DNA of 13,207 nt from Clostridia bacterium (GTDB lineage: Bacteria; Bacillota; Clostridia; Oscillospirales; UBA644), in NCBI GenBank assembly GCA_017424085.1, contig JAFPBP010000015.1:1-13207 (forward strand), in the 5' to 3' direction. Below the pieces are notes generated by a model. It did not search any database, had not been told where the DNA came from, and worked only from the letters and a program-made list of their open reading frames with translations. The position numbers were made by a program, and so were the translations under genes. This document shows positions 1 through 6,391 of the stretch, piece after piece (position 1 is the stretch's first letter; each line of letters opens with the position of its first letter).

Positions 1-10
1 CTTCTCGACT

Positions 11-39
11 ATTATACCATATTATATGCGAAAATGCAA
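11..39 (-). promoter_or_regulatory. Strong SigA-type promoter firing leftward out of the window
   Basis: On the minus strand TTGCAT (34-39) and TATAAT (11-16) are separated by exactly 17 bases, and TGG directly precedes the -10, giving an extended -10 element. Transcription would begin near position 4, so the gene it serves lies outside the window on the minus strand. It sits downstream of tatD, so the next gene on that strand has its own promoter. A 14-bp inverted repeat at 49-62 lies 9 bases upstream of the -35 element. Confidence 0.75.
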
Positions 40-48
40 GGGGTACAC

Positions 49-62
49 TCCGAAAATTCGGA
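49..62. repeat. Inverted repeat upstream of the leftward promoter, possible operator
   Basis: TCCGAA (49-54) and TTCGGA (57-62) form 6-bp arms around an AA centre. The loop would be too small for a good RNA hairpin and no U-run follows on the minus strand, so a protein-binding site is a better reading than a terminator. The inner 12 bp (50-61) differ by one base from 7135-7146 in the htrA promoter. Confidence 0.35.
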
Positions 63-130
63 AAAATGACATTTCTTTTCAAGGGAAATAAGAAAGTTTC
101 TTCTTTTGAAGCAGTTCCGTCACACGAGCG

Positions 131-898
131 TCACAACTCAATACGGAACAGGCGCGCCGCATTTTCCGCCGTAATGCGGATCACGTCGTCTACGGGGATC
201 CCCTTGATGCGGGAGATGACCTGCGCTACGGCAAGGACGTTGCGGGGGTCGTTGCGTTGCTTCTGCAGGGGGACTGGGGCAAGATAAGGGGAATCGGTCT
301 CGATCAGGATCCGCTCCAAGGGTAAGCGCTCGATCGCCAGCAGGGCACGGCGGGCGCCCTGATAGGTGACGACTCCCGTAAAGGAGCAGTAGAATCCGAT
401 CTTTACCAATTCCATCGCCATCTCCGCCGACGAGGAATAGCAATGGAACACACCCCGTACCCCGAAGCGGGAGACGGCGTCAAAGCATTCCTTATGAGCC
501 TCCCGATCATGTATGATCACGGGTAACCCCAGCTCGTACGCCAGATGAAGCTGCTGGTAAAACCAATAGCGCTGGGTATCCCGTTCCTCGGGAAGCTTGT
601 AATAATAGTAGTCCAGCCCGATCTCCCCGATCGCCACGCACTTGGGATCCTCCGCAAGGGAGGCAAGGGCATCGATGTCGTCACGGGTCATGGTCGATAT
701 GGAACCGGGATGAACCCCTGCGGCGAAGCAGAAATTGGGGTTGGCGGCGGCAAGGGCTTGCGCCTTGCGGGAGGACTCCACCGACGAGCCGGGGATCAGA
801 ACGTGCCCCACCCCCGCCTCGGGCAGGGAGCGGATCAATTCCTCACGGTCGGCATCGAAGGCGCGATCGTCCAGATGAGCATGTGAATCAAACAGCAT
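131..898 (-). CDS. tatD: TatD-family metal-dependent hydrolase (DNase), 255 aa
   Basis: Probable cytoplasmic metal-dependent nuclease of the TatD/YcfH (amidohydrolase TIM-barrel) family. TatD homologues have 3'-5' exonuclease activity and are linked to DNA repair; many Gram-positive members are assigned by homology only. All family metal ligands are visible: HAH at residues 6-8, Glu92 in GEIGLDYYY, His130 in PVIIHD, His152 in GVFHCYS and Asp202 in IETDSPYLAP. The length of 255 aa is normal. I chose the ATG at 898 because GAGG lies 5 bases before it and the protein then starts MLFDSHAHLDD, as family members do. The frame is open further back to an ATG at 946, but that adds 16 unrelated residues and runs through a hairpin. 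It follows metG by 50 bases with no promoter of its own, so it is probably co-transcribed; metG-tatD adjacency is common in Bacillota. Confidence 0.93.
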   Translation of the reverse strand: MLFDSHAHLDDRAFDADREELIRSLPEAGVGHVLIPGSSVESSRKAQALAAANPNFCFAAGVHPGSISTMTRDDIDALASLAEDPKCVAIGEIGLDYYYYKLPEERDTQRYWFYQQLHLAYELGLPVIIHDREAHKECFDAVSRFGVRGVFHCYSSSAEMAMELVKIGFYCSFTGVVTYQGARRALLAIERLPLERILIETDSPYLAPVPLQKQRNDPRNVLAVAQVISRIKGIPVDDVIRITAENAARLFRIEL

Positions 899-907
899 AA
901 TATCCTC
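899..907 (-). promoter_or_regulatory. Ribosome binding site that decides the tatD start
   Basis: GAGG (904-907 on the minus strand) is followed by ATATT and the ATG at 898. This supports the shorter TatD over the upstream in-frame ATG at 946. Confidence 0.7.
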
Positions 908-915
908 AAAGTAAG

Positions 916-939
916 GGAAGGACCCCGAAAGGTCCTTCC
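916..939 (-). promoter_or_regulatory. Stable hairpin between metG and tatD, possible attenuator or processing site
   Basis: GGAAGGACC and GGTCCTTCC form a perfect 9-bp stem. The minus-strand loop is TTTCGG, which can fold as a UUCG tetraloop closed by a U-G pair. It lies 9 bases after the metG stop. The downstream minus-strand sequence is TTACTTTGAGG, too interrupted for a strong intrinsic terminator. It may therefore lower tatD expression by partial termination, protect the metG 3' end or mark a processing site. Which of these applies is inference. Confidence 0.5.
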
Positions 940-948
940 ACGGCATTT

Positions 949-2910
949 TCAGCGGATGCGGTCTCCGGGCTTGGAATCATCGGCGAAGAGCACGTGAATG
1001 TTCTCCCCCTGCCCGGAGGCAAGGATCATGCCGAAGCTTTCCAGACCGAAGATCACGGCGGGCTTCAGGTTTTTCACCACGACCACGTTATGCCCCACAA
1101 GGTCTGCGGGAGCGTACGACTTGGCAATGCCCGAAACGATCTGGCGTTCCTCGTTTCCGAAGGACACCTTCAGCTTCAGAAGCTTTTCGCTGTTTTCCAC
1201 AGCCTCACATTCCAGAACCTTCGCAACCGAGAGATCCACGTTCAGGAACTCTTCGATGGCGAGCTCTGCGGCGGGAGCGGGCTCTGCGGGCTTCTTTTTC
1301 TTTTCCTTCTTGGCGGGCTTGGGAGCCTCTGCCTCACCCAGACCCACGGCAGCCATTTCCTTCTTCACGTCGATGCGGGGGAAGAGGACGGGACAGGGAG
1401 TAACGCAGATCTCACCGCTCAGATTGCCCTCCTCTGCGCAGGCATCCCACGCAACGGCGGAGGCGCCGAAGGAAGCGAGGACCTTATTGCAGGTATCGGG
1501 CATGAAGGGCAGGAGCAGATTACAGATCACGCGGATCGCCTCAAAGAGATTTGCCATAACGGTGGCAAGACGGTCGGTCTGCGCGGGATCCTTTGCAAGA
1601 GCCCAGGGAGCAGTCTCGTCGATATACTTGTTGGCGCGGGAGACAAGCTTGAAGATCTCGGTCAACGCCAGCGAGAAGGACATGGAATCCATATAGGGCT
1701 TGGCATTCTTGGGAGTCTCGGCAATGAGGGCAAGAAGATCGCCGTCGGGCTCCCCTGCCACGCGGGCGGTGGGGATCTTGCCGTCAAAATACTTCACAGC
1801 CATAGCGGCGGAGCGGGAAACCAGATTCCCGAGATCGTTTGCAAGGTCGGAGTTGATGCGGGTCATCAGTCCGTCGTAGGTATATTCCCCGTCGGAGCCG
1901 AAGGGCATTTCACGAAGCAGGAAGTAACGGATGGCGTCCCGTCCGAAGTGATCCGCAAGGAAGATGGGGTCCACGATATCCGCGGCACCCGAAGCCTTAC
2001 TCTTGGAGACCTTATCCCCGTTCATCTGAAGCCAGCCGTGACCGTAGACCTGCTTGGGCAGCTCGATATCCAGCGCCATGAGAATAGCGAACCAGATGAT
2101 GGTGTGGAAGCGGACGATGTCCTTCCCCACCAGATGAATGTCGGCGGGCCAATACTTCTTCATCAGGCTGTCATCCTCGGAATTGTACCCGAGGGCGGTA
2201 ATATAGTTGGACAGAGCATCCACCCAAACGTAAGCGATATGCTTGGGATCGAAAGGCAAGGAGATGCCCCACTTGATGGTGGTGCGGGAAACGCAGAGAT
2301 CCTGAAGACCGGGCTTGAGGAAGTTATTGATCATTTCTGCGGCGCGGCCTGCGGGCTGAAGGATGTCGGGATTATTTTCCAACAATTCGATCAATTTATC
2401 CTGATATTTGGAAAGACGGAAGAAATAGCTTTCCTCCTTCGCCTTTTCCACGGGTCTGCCGCAATCGGGGCACTTTCCGTCCACCAGCTGATGCTGGGTC
2501 CAGAATGCCTCGCAGGGGGAGCAGTACATCCCCTCGTATTCGCTCTTGTAGATCTCGCCCTTGTCGTACAGGGCCTGGAAGATCTTCTGAACCGCAGCCA
2601 CGTGATAATCGTCGGTGGTGCGGATGAATTTATCGTAATCGATGCCGAGAACTTCCCAGATATTTTTGATGTCGGCAACGATCTCGTCCACGAATTCCTC
2701 GGGGGTCTTTCCTGCCTCCTGAGCCTTGCGTTCCACCTTCTGACCGTGCTCGTCGGTGCCCGTGAGCATCATGACGTCATAGCCGCACATTCGCTTGTAG
2801 CGAGCCATGGTGTCGGCGGCAACGGTGGTGTAGGAGTTGCCGATGTGAAGGTGCCCCGAGGTGTAATAGATCGGGGTGGTGATGTAAAAGGTGTTTTTCT
2901 TGTCTGACAT
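949..2910 (-). CDS. metG: Methionyl-tRNA synthetase, 653 aa, with C-terminal tRNA-binding domain
   Basis: Charges tRNA-Met with methionine using ATP, in the cytoplasm. Class I signatures are present: HIGN at residues 22-25 (the HIGH box), DEHGQK at about 53-58, and KVSKS at 300-304 (the KMSKS loop). A zinc knuckle is formed by Cys130, Cys133, Cys147 and Cys150. Residues around 530-550 are a Lys/Ala/Pro-rich linker. It leads to a C-terminal OB-fold (about 553-653) of the Trbp111/EMAP type, which in relatives binds tRNA and dimerises the enzyme. Length matches Gram-positive MetRS. The start is set by GGGAGG (2916-2921) 5 bases before the ATG. The leader holds two hairpins with CUCAUU loops that may mediate autoregulation. 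The gene contains no TTA, CTA or TCA codon from 2907 down to 994, so the opposite strand is open for over 600 codons; that frame is a shadow. Confidence 0.98.
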   Translation of the reverse strand: MSDKKNTFYITTPIYYTSGHLHIGNSYTTVAADTMARYKRMCGYDVMMLTGTDEHGQKVERKAQEAGKTPEEFVDEIVADIKNIWEVLGIDYDKFIRTTDDYHVAAVQKIFQALYDKGEIYKSEYEGMYCSPCEAFWTQHQLVDGKCPDCGRPVEKAKEESYFFRLSKYQDKLIELLENNPDILQPAGRAAEMINNFLKPGLQDLCVSRTTIKWGISLPFDPKHIAYVWVDALSNYITALGYNSEDDSLMKKYWPADIHLVGKDIVRFHTIIWFAILMALDIELPKQVYGHGWLQMNGDKVSKSKASGAADIVDPIFLADHFGRDAIRYFLLREMPFGSDGEYTYDGLMTRINSDLANDLGNLVSRSAAMAVKYFDGKIPTARVAGEPDGDLLALIAETPKNAKPYMDSMSFSLALTEIFKLVSRANKYIDETAPWALAKDPAQTDRLATVMANLFEAIRVICNLLLPFMPDTCNKVLASFGASAVAWDACAEEGNLSGEICVTPCPVLFPRIDVKKEMAAVGLGEAEAPKPAKKEKKKKPAEPAPAAELAIEEFLNVDLSVAKVLECEAVENSEKLLKLKVSFGNEERQIVSGIAKSYAPADLVGHNVVVVKNLKPAVIFGLESFGMILASGQGENIHVLFADDSKPGDRIR

Positions 2911-2962
2911 AAGAACCTCCCGTGCGCGAATGAGCGCGTTTTTCTCCGCAATGAGCGGAATA
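2911..2962 (-). promoter_or_regulatory. metG 5' leader: two CUCAUU-loop hairpins, candidate tRNA-Met anticodon mimics
   Basis: From the predicted transcription start (about 2962) to the ATG the leader is about 51 nt. Hairpin 1 (2945-2959) pairs TCCGC with GCGGA around loop TCATT. If the innermost C-G pair opens, it becomes a 7-nt loop CUCAUUG, with U and CAU in the places of U33 and C34-A35-U36 of tRNA-Met. Hairpin 2 (2924-2938) pairs GCGC with GCGC around UCAUUC (or CGCG with CGCG around CUCAUU) and ends 2 bases before the GGGAGG ribosome binding site. The two copies share CGCTCATT, 21 bases apart. Seen: hairpins and repeat. Inferred: MetRS binding and translational control, by analogy with E. 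coli thrS. Confidence 0.5.
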
Positions 2963-2968
2963 TTATTT

Positions 2969-2997
2969 ATTATACCAAATTACGGAAGAAAAATCAA
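2969..2997 (-). promoter_or_regulatory. Promoter of metG-tatD
   Basis: On the minus strand TTGATT (2992-2997), a 17-base spacer and TATAAT (2969-2974) are preceded by TGG, an extended -10 like that of the promoter at 11-39. The expected start is near 2962, just before the first leader hairpin. It is back-to-back with the lipoprotein promoter; the two -35 elements are 39 bases apart. Confidence 0.75.
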
Positions 2998-3036
2998 GTA
3001 CTTTACGGGAAATTTGCAAAATATTTGAGAAAAGAC

Positions 3037-3064
3037 TTGACTTTTCTGCGCGGGAAGGTATAAT
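3037..3064 (+). promoter_or_regulatory. Promoter of the small lipoprotein gene
   Basis: TTGACT (3037-3042), a 16-base spacer and TATAAT (3059-3064). The -35 region is one arm of an inverted repeat (TCAAGT 2994-2999, ACTTGA 3035-3040) whose other arm overlaps the metG -35. A small CAAA-ATA-TTTG repeat at 3017-3027 lies between the two promoters. Either could be an operator, but the first may simply reflect two opposed -35 boxes. Confidence 0.7.
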
Positions 3065-3095
3065 TAAATCAGAAAAGAGGAAGGAACCGACGAAA

Positions 3096-3473
3096 ATGAA
3101 ACGAACCGCCATACTTCTGTTGTTATTGATCCTTTGCGTCACGGGGTGCGCGTCGGTCATCGACGCAACGGGAGACGACGCAGGGGAAGTAATCCTGCGC
3201 ATTTCCTCGGATCCCGAGCCTTATCTGGGAAAAACCGTCCGTCTCTCGGGATACTGCGCCACCCAGGAATTCATGGGGACCCATTACCACTACGTTCTGC
3301 GAGAAACGGCAGACGGCTCTCCCCTGGGATTTGAGATCCGATCCGACGAGGAGATCCCCGCAGACGGGACTCCCGTTCTGGTAACGGGGATTCTGATGAC
3401 CGAAACGGTCTACGGGCAGGCGTATATCTACCTGCGCGTTTCGGAGATCACGGTTCTGAGGGCTGCGGAATAG
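3096..3473 (+). CDS. Small secreted lipoprotein, OB-fold-like, 125 aa, function unknown
   Basis: The N-terminus is a lipoprotein signal peptide: MKR, a Leu/Ile-rich segment (about 5-15), then the lipobox VTGC with lipidated Cys18. The mature part (about 107 residues) has no cysteine pair except a lone Cys at about residue 54. It is rich in predicted beta strands (GKTVRLSGYC, HYVLRE, GFEIRS, PVLVTGILM, YIYLRVSEITVL). The pattern of glycine-led strands with a C-terminal strand pair resembles a small OB-fold domain, in which GKxVxxxG followed by VxVxG is frequent. This is a fold guess; no catalytic motif is visible. The ATG has a purine-rich AGAGGAAGGA about 11 bases upstream. It has its own promoter, diverges from metG and is followed by a T-run, so it is probably monocistronic. 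It would act on the outer face of the membrane. Confidence 0.8.
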   Translation: MKRTAILLLLLILCVTGCASVIDATGDDAGEVILRISSDPEPYLGKTVRLSGYCATQEFMGTHYHYVLRETADGSPLGFEIRSDEEIPADGTPVLVTGILMTETVYGQAYIYLRVSEITVLRAAE

Positions 3474-3483
3474 GTTTTTTTTT
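3454..3483 (+). terminator. Weak terminator candidate after the lipoprotein gene
   Basis: TTCTG and CGGAA can pair (one G-U) around a 7-base loop just before the stop codon, and nine T residues follow at 3475-3483. The stem is short and separated from the T-run by TAGG, so it may be only partly effective. If it fails, transcription would read into the AI-2E operon. Confidence 0.3.
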
Positions 3484-3502
3484 GAATTTTTCTTTAAAAC
3501 TA

Positions 3503-3531
3503 TAGATTTTACTGTATCCTTATGTTATAAT
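3503..3531 (+). promoter_or_regulatory. Promoter of the AI-2E-tsaE-tsaB-rpiB-upp operon
   Basis: TATAAT at 3526-3531 is preceded by TGT, an extended -10. Seventeen bases upstream stands TAGATT (3503-3508), a weak -35 with three consensus matches. The leader is about 35 bases, and GGAG (3563-3566) precedes the ATG by 6 bases. Confidence 0.6.
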
Positions 3532-3572
3532 AAACTCAAACAAACACCACATTCCCACTGACGGAGAATTCT

Positions 3573-4841
3573 ATGGAAAAAAAATTATTCCGAAGCATCG
3601 TTGCCCTCTGTGCCATTGCCGCGCTGTTTGCCCTGGCAGTGCTGCAGTTTGACGCCATCATCGGCGGACTCAAGCTCCTGAAGGCAGTTCTTACCCCCGT
3701 TATCGCAGGGGTGCTGATCTCCCTGTTCATTGATCGTCCGTACAAAATGTATTACCGTCTCTTTGCCCGTGCGTTTCACAAGGCAAAGCACAAAAACAAG
3801 CTGACCTCGGGCTTTTCCGTGGCGCTGACCTACATCACGCTGCTTGCATTCATTGCCGTATTCCTCGTGGCGGTCGTCCCCGAGGTTTCCGCCAGCGTGA
3901 CCATGCTTCTGGCAAACGTAAGCACCTACGTCTCAAACATCGAGGATGCGCTGAATTCCTTCATTGCAGGCAACGAATATCTCGCAGCGCAGATCGAGCC
4001 CTTCGACTTTTCCGAATGGGAAGCCTGGATGATCTCCGCCATCGGATCGGTTGTGGACCTGGTGGAAAACCGTCTGCCCGAGATCTTCGATCTGACCAAG
4101 AGCATTGCGGGCGGCGTGACCAACGCCATTCTGAGCCTGATCATTTCGATTTACATTATGTTGGATCGAAATCATCTGAAATGGCAGATCAAAAAGCTGA
4201 TCCATGCCATCTTCCCCAAGGATCTCCCCGATACCATCGAGGAAATTGCCAAGCTGACCACCAACACCCTTTCGGGCTACATCTCGGGGCGCATCATCGG
4301 GTCGGTGATCGTTGGATTGATCTGCTTCACGTTCCTGAAGATCTTCGGATTTGAGTACGCCGTTCTGATCAGCTTCATGGTGGGCGTAACCAACATCATC
4401 CCCATGATCGGTCCCTTCATCGGAGCCATTCCCTCCGCATTCCTGCTGTTGCTGGTCAACCCCATGCAATGCTTCTGGTTTATTATTTTCATCCTCGTTC
4501 TTCAGCAGATCGACGGAAACCTGCTGGATCCCCTGATTGCGGGCGAATCCACGGGGCTTCCCACCCTCTGGGTTTTGGTATCCATCACCATCGGCGGAGG
4601 ATTGTTCGGTATTCTTGGGTTCATTCTCAGCGTTCCCATTTTTGCAGTCATCTTCACGCTGGTCAAGCGTTATGCAAACCGCAGATTGACGGAAAAGGGA
4701 TTCCCCCTGAATGCAGAGCCCAACGTTGATCCCGAGAGCAAGCGCATAACCCTGAAGGATCTGAACGAAAAGCTGAAGCTGGACGAGATCAGGGAACGCA
4801 TCTGCAAAAAAGCAAAGAAATCGTCGGAGGAGAAAAAATGA
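3573..4841 (+). CDS. AI-2E family (UPF0118) membrane transporter, 422 aa
   Basis: Polytopic inner-membrane protein of the AI-2E/PerM/YtvI family. Members have been linked to autoinducer-2 export (TqsA) or Na+/H+ antiport, and to spore development for YtvI; the substrate here cannot be told. Hydrophobic segments fall at about residues 8-50 (two), 82-104, 177-197, 240-258, 263-296, 300-312 and 331-365. The best-conserved C-terminal half is intact: IIPMIGPFIGAIPSA (about 275-289), QQIDGNLLDPLIAG (about 311-324), then a glycine-rich GGGLFGILGF segment. A soluble region (about 105-175) separates the early and late helices. The tail (about 390-422) is charged and Lys/Glu-rich, so probably cytoplasmic. 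The stop overlaps the tsaE start by four bases (ATGA), so this gene leads a coupled operon. Confidence 0.92.
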   Translation: MEKKLFRSIVALCAIAALFALAVLQFDAIIGGLKLLKAVLTPVIAGVLISLFIDRPYKMYYRLFARAFHKAKHKNKLTSGFSVALTYITLLAFIAVFLVAVVPEVSASVTMLLANVSTYVSNIEDALNSFIAGNEYLAAQIEPFDFSEWEAWMISAIGSVVDLVENRLPEIFDLTKSIAGGVTNAILSLIISIYIMLDRNHLKWQIKKLIHAIFPKDLPDTIEEIAKLTTNTLSGYISGRIIGSVIVGLICFTFLKIFGFEYAVLISFMVGVTNIIPMIGPFIGAIPSAFLLLLVNPMQCFWFIIFILVLQQIDGNLLDPLIAGESTGLPTLWVLVSITIGGGLFGILGFILSVPIFAVIFTLVKRYANRRLTEKGFPLNAEPNVDPESKRITLKDLNEKLKLDEIRERICKKAKKSSEEKK

Positions 4842-5251
4842 TTTATCGGACAAGATCCGAAGACGAAACCAAGGCGCTGGGACGGGAGTTGTCCCAAACG
4901 CTGACCGCGGACACCATTTGTCTGTTCGGAGAAATGGGCTGCGGGAAGACCGAGTTCGTCAAAGGGTTTTTGCAGGGATTGGGATATGACGGAGACGTGA
5001 CCAGCCCCACCTTTGCCCTCTGCCATCGATACGATGCGGACAAGATCGTATACCACTATGACCTTTACCGCCTTTCGGGGTATGACGACCTGTATTCCAT
5101 CGGCTTTTTCGATCGGGATCCGGGAACGGTCAGCCTTATCGAATGGAGCGAAAACGCAGAGGAATATCTGCCCGAGGATGCGGTGCGGATCTATTTTGAA
5201 TACGGAGACGACGTAAACGAGCGGATCCTTCGTTTGGGAGAGCCCACATGA
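4838..5251 (+). CDS. tsaE: TsaE, ATPase of tRNA t6A37 synthesis, 137 aa
   Basis: Small P-loop ATPase that works with TsaB and TsaD to transfer threonylcarbamoyl to A37 of tRNAs reading ANN codons, in the cytoplasm. Walker A is GEMGCGKT at residues 31-38; family members more often have GxLGAGKT. Family signatures SPTF (56-59), HYDLYRL (73-79) and IEWSE (101-105) are present, and length is normal. The start overlaps the AI-2E stop (ATGA) and GGAGG lies shortly before it. Its own stop overlaps the tsaB start in the same way, so the three genes look translationally coupled. Confidence 0.95.
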   Translation: MIYRTRSEDETKALGRELSQTLTADTICLFGEMGCGKTEFVKGFLQGLGYDGDVTSPTFALCHRYDADKIVYHYDLYRLSGYDDLYSIGFFDRDPGTVSLIEWSENAEEYLPEDAVRIYFEYGDDVNERILRLGEPT

Positions 5252-5937
5252 CCATACTTGCCTTTGACGCATCCACCCTTGCCTGCTCCGCCTGCCTTTG
5301 GCGGGACGGGACGGTGATCGCATCGAGATACTTAAACACGGGACTGACCCACAGTCAGACCCTTTTGCCCCTCATTGAAGGGGTTCTGAACGACTCCAAG
5401 ACCACCCTTGACCAAATCGACCGCATTGCCGTTGCGGTGGGTCCCGGATCCTTTACGGGAATCAAGATCGCCGTGGCAACGGCAAAGGGATTGGCGCATA
5501 AGAACAAAACGCCCTGCATTGCGGTATCGTCCCCTGAGGCGCTGGCGCATGGGATCGAATTCAATGGCACGGTCTGTGCCGTGGAGGACGCCCGCAGAGG
5601 AATGCTTTATAACGCCAATTTCAAAAACGGCATTCGTTGCACCGAAGACCGTCAGATCTCGGTGGACGCTCTTTTGGAGGAAACCGATGGTCCTCTCTAT
5701 TTCTGCGGGGACGGAAGCGCCATTGCGAAGCGTGCCGCCGACGCCGCAGGGAGGATCGCCGTGGTTGCGGACGGGCTGAGAGCCTTTATCCGCGCGGAAG
5801 AGGTGGCAGAGATCGGCGCCCTCGCATCGGAGTCCGACCTGCTCTCCCCCGACAAGCTGGAGCCGAAATACCTGCGCCTGCCTCAGGCAGAGCGGGAGCA
5901 GCTGGAAAAAGAAAGTAAAACATCCGAAAGGAATTAA
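5248..5937 (+). CDS. tsaB: TsaB, scaffold subunit of tRNA t6A37 synthesis, 229 aa
   Basis: ASKHA-fold protein that pairs with TsaD and binds TsaE in the threonylcarbamoyl-transfer complex. The N-terminus MTILAFDASTLACSACL and the motif GPGSFTGIKIAVATAKGLA (65-83) are diagnostic; the usual form is GPGSFTGLR, here with Ile-Lys. Like other TsaB proteins it lacks the metal-binding histidine pair of TsaD. The charged C-terminal tail ends in KESKTSERN. The start is coupled to tsaE by ATGA. In many Bacillota tsaB is followed by rimI and tsaD; here rpiB follows after 5 bases. Confidence 0.94.
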   Translation: MTILAFDASTLACSACLWRDGTVIASRYLNTGLTHSQTLLPLIEGVLNDSKTTLDQIDRIAVAVGPGSFTGIKIAVATAKGLAHKNKTPCIAVSSPEALAHGIEFNGTVCAVEDARRGMLYNANFKNGIRCTEDRQISVDALLEETDGPLYFCGDGSAIAKRAADAAGRIAVVADGLRAFIRAEEVAEIGALASESDLLSPDKLEPKYLRLPQAEREQLEKESKTSERN

Positions 5938-5942
5938 GAAAT

Positions 5943-6371
5943 ATGAACATCGTTATTGCATCCGACCACGCCGGATTTGCCCTGAAGGGCGTTGTGAAGG
6001 CGTATCTGACCGAGAAGGGGTACACCGTCATCGATTGCGGAACCGACAGCGAAGCATCCTGCGATTACCCCGTATTTGCAAAGGCACTCTGCAAGGAGAT
6101 CAACGACGGAAACGCACAGCTGGGGATCCTCATCTGCGGCACGGGCATCGGCATGTCCATGGCGGCAAACAAGGTGAAGGGCATCCGTGCGGCGCTCTGC
6201 TCCGATTGCTTCTCCGCAAAATTCACCCGTGCACACAACGACAGCAACGTTATGTGCCTGGGCGCCCGTGTTATGGGCGAGGGTCTGGCGCTGGAGCTGG
6301 TGGACATTTTCCTCAATACTCCCTTTGAGGGCGGAAAACACCTGCGCCGCATCAACATGCTGGAAGATTAA
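5943..6371 (+). CDS. rpiB: Ribose-5-phosphate isomerase B (RpiB/LacAB family), 142 aa
   Basis: Interconverts ribose-5-phosphate and ribulose-5-phosphate in the pentose phosphate pathway. The N-terminus MNIVIASDHAGFALK carries the Asp8-His9 pair. The catalytic cysteine is Cys65 in CGTGIGMSMAANK, and the ring-opening histidine is His97 in TRAHNDSNVMCLG. Length is typical of RpiB. LacA or LacB is less likely because no galactose genes are nearby and the neighbours are housekeeping. AAAGGA lies about 10 bases before the ATG. Its product feeds PRPP synthesis, the co-substrate of the next gene, upp, which starts 20 bases on. Confidence 0.95.
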   Translation: MNIVIASDHAGFALKGVVKAYLTEKGYTVIDCGTDSEASCDYPVFAKALCKEINDGNAQLGILICGTGIGMSMAANKVKGIRAALCSDCFSAKFTRAHNDSNVMCLGARVMGEGLALELVDIFLNTPFEGGKHLRRINMLED

Positions 6372-6391
6372 AATAAAGGAGATCGAGCCTT

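Noticed and set aside
63..130. Terminator after tatD
   Set aside because: Only short A/T pairings such as AAGAA with TTCTT are present on the minus strand, with no GC stem or proper U-run. I cannot support a terminator here.
899..946. Longer TatD starting at the ATG at 946
   Set aside because: It would add 16 non-family residues across a stable hairpin; GAGG supports the ATG at 898.
994..2907. A 637-codon open frame on the plus strand, antisense to metG
   Set aside because: Same cause: codon-aligned shadow of metG with no recognisable motif and no ribosome binding site context.
2924..2944. Plus-strand terminator: GC hairpin followed by TTTTT
   Set aside because: No plus-strand gene ends upstream; metG lies antisense to the left. 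The hairpin makes more sense in the metG leader on the minus strand.
2911..3095. T-box or SAM riboswitch upstream of metG
   Set aside because: The predicted transcript leader is only about 51 nt, far too short, and no T-box antiterminator sequence or SAM-type core is visible.
2963..3202. A 79-codon minus-strand frame over the divergent spacer and lipoprotein start
   Set aside because: It overlaps the metG promoter and the well-supported lipoprotein gene, and has no ribosome binding site or family resemblance.
3933..4853. A 306-codon open frame antisense to the AI-2E transporter gene
   Set aside because: Codon-aligned shadow. It is charged and Asn/Gln/Asp-rich because it mirrors hydrophobic codons.
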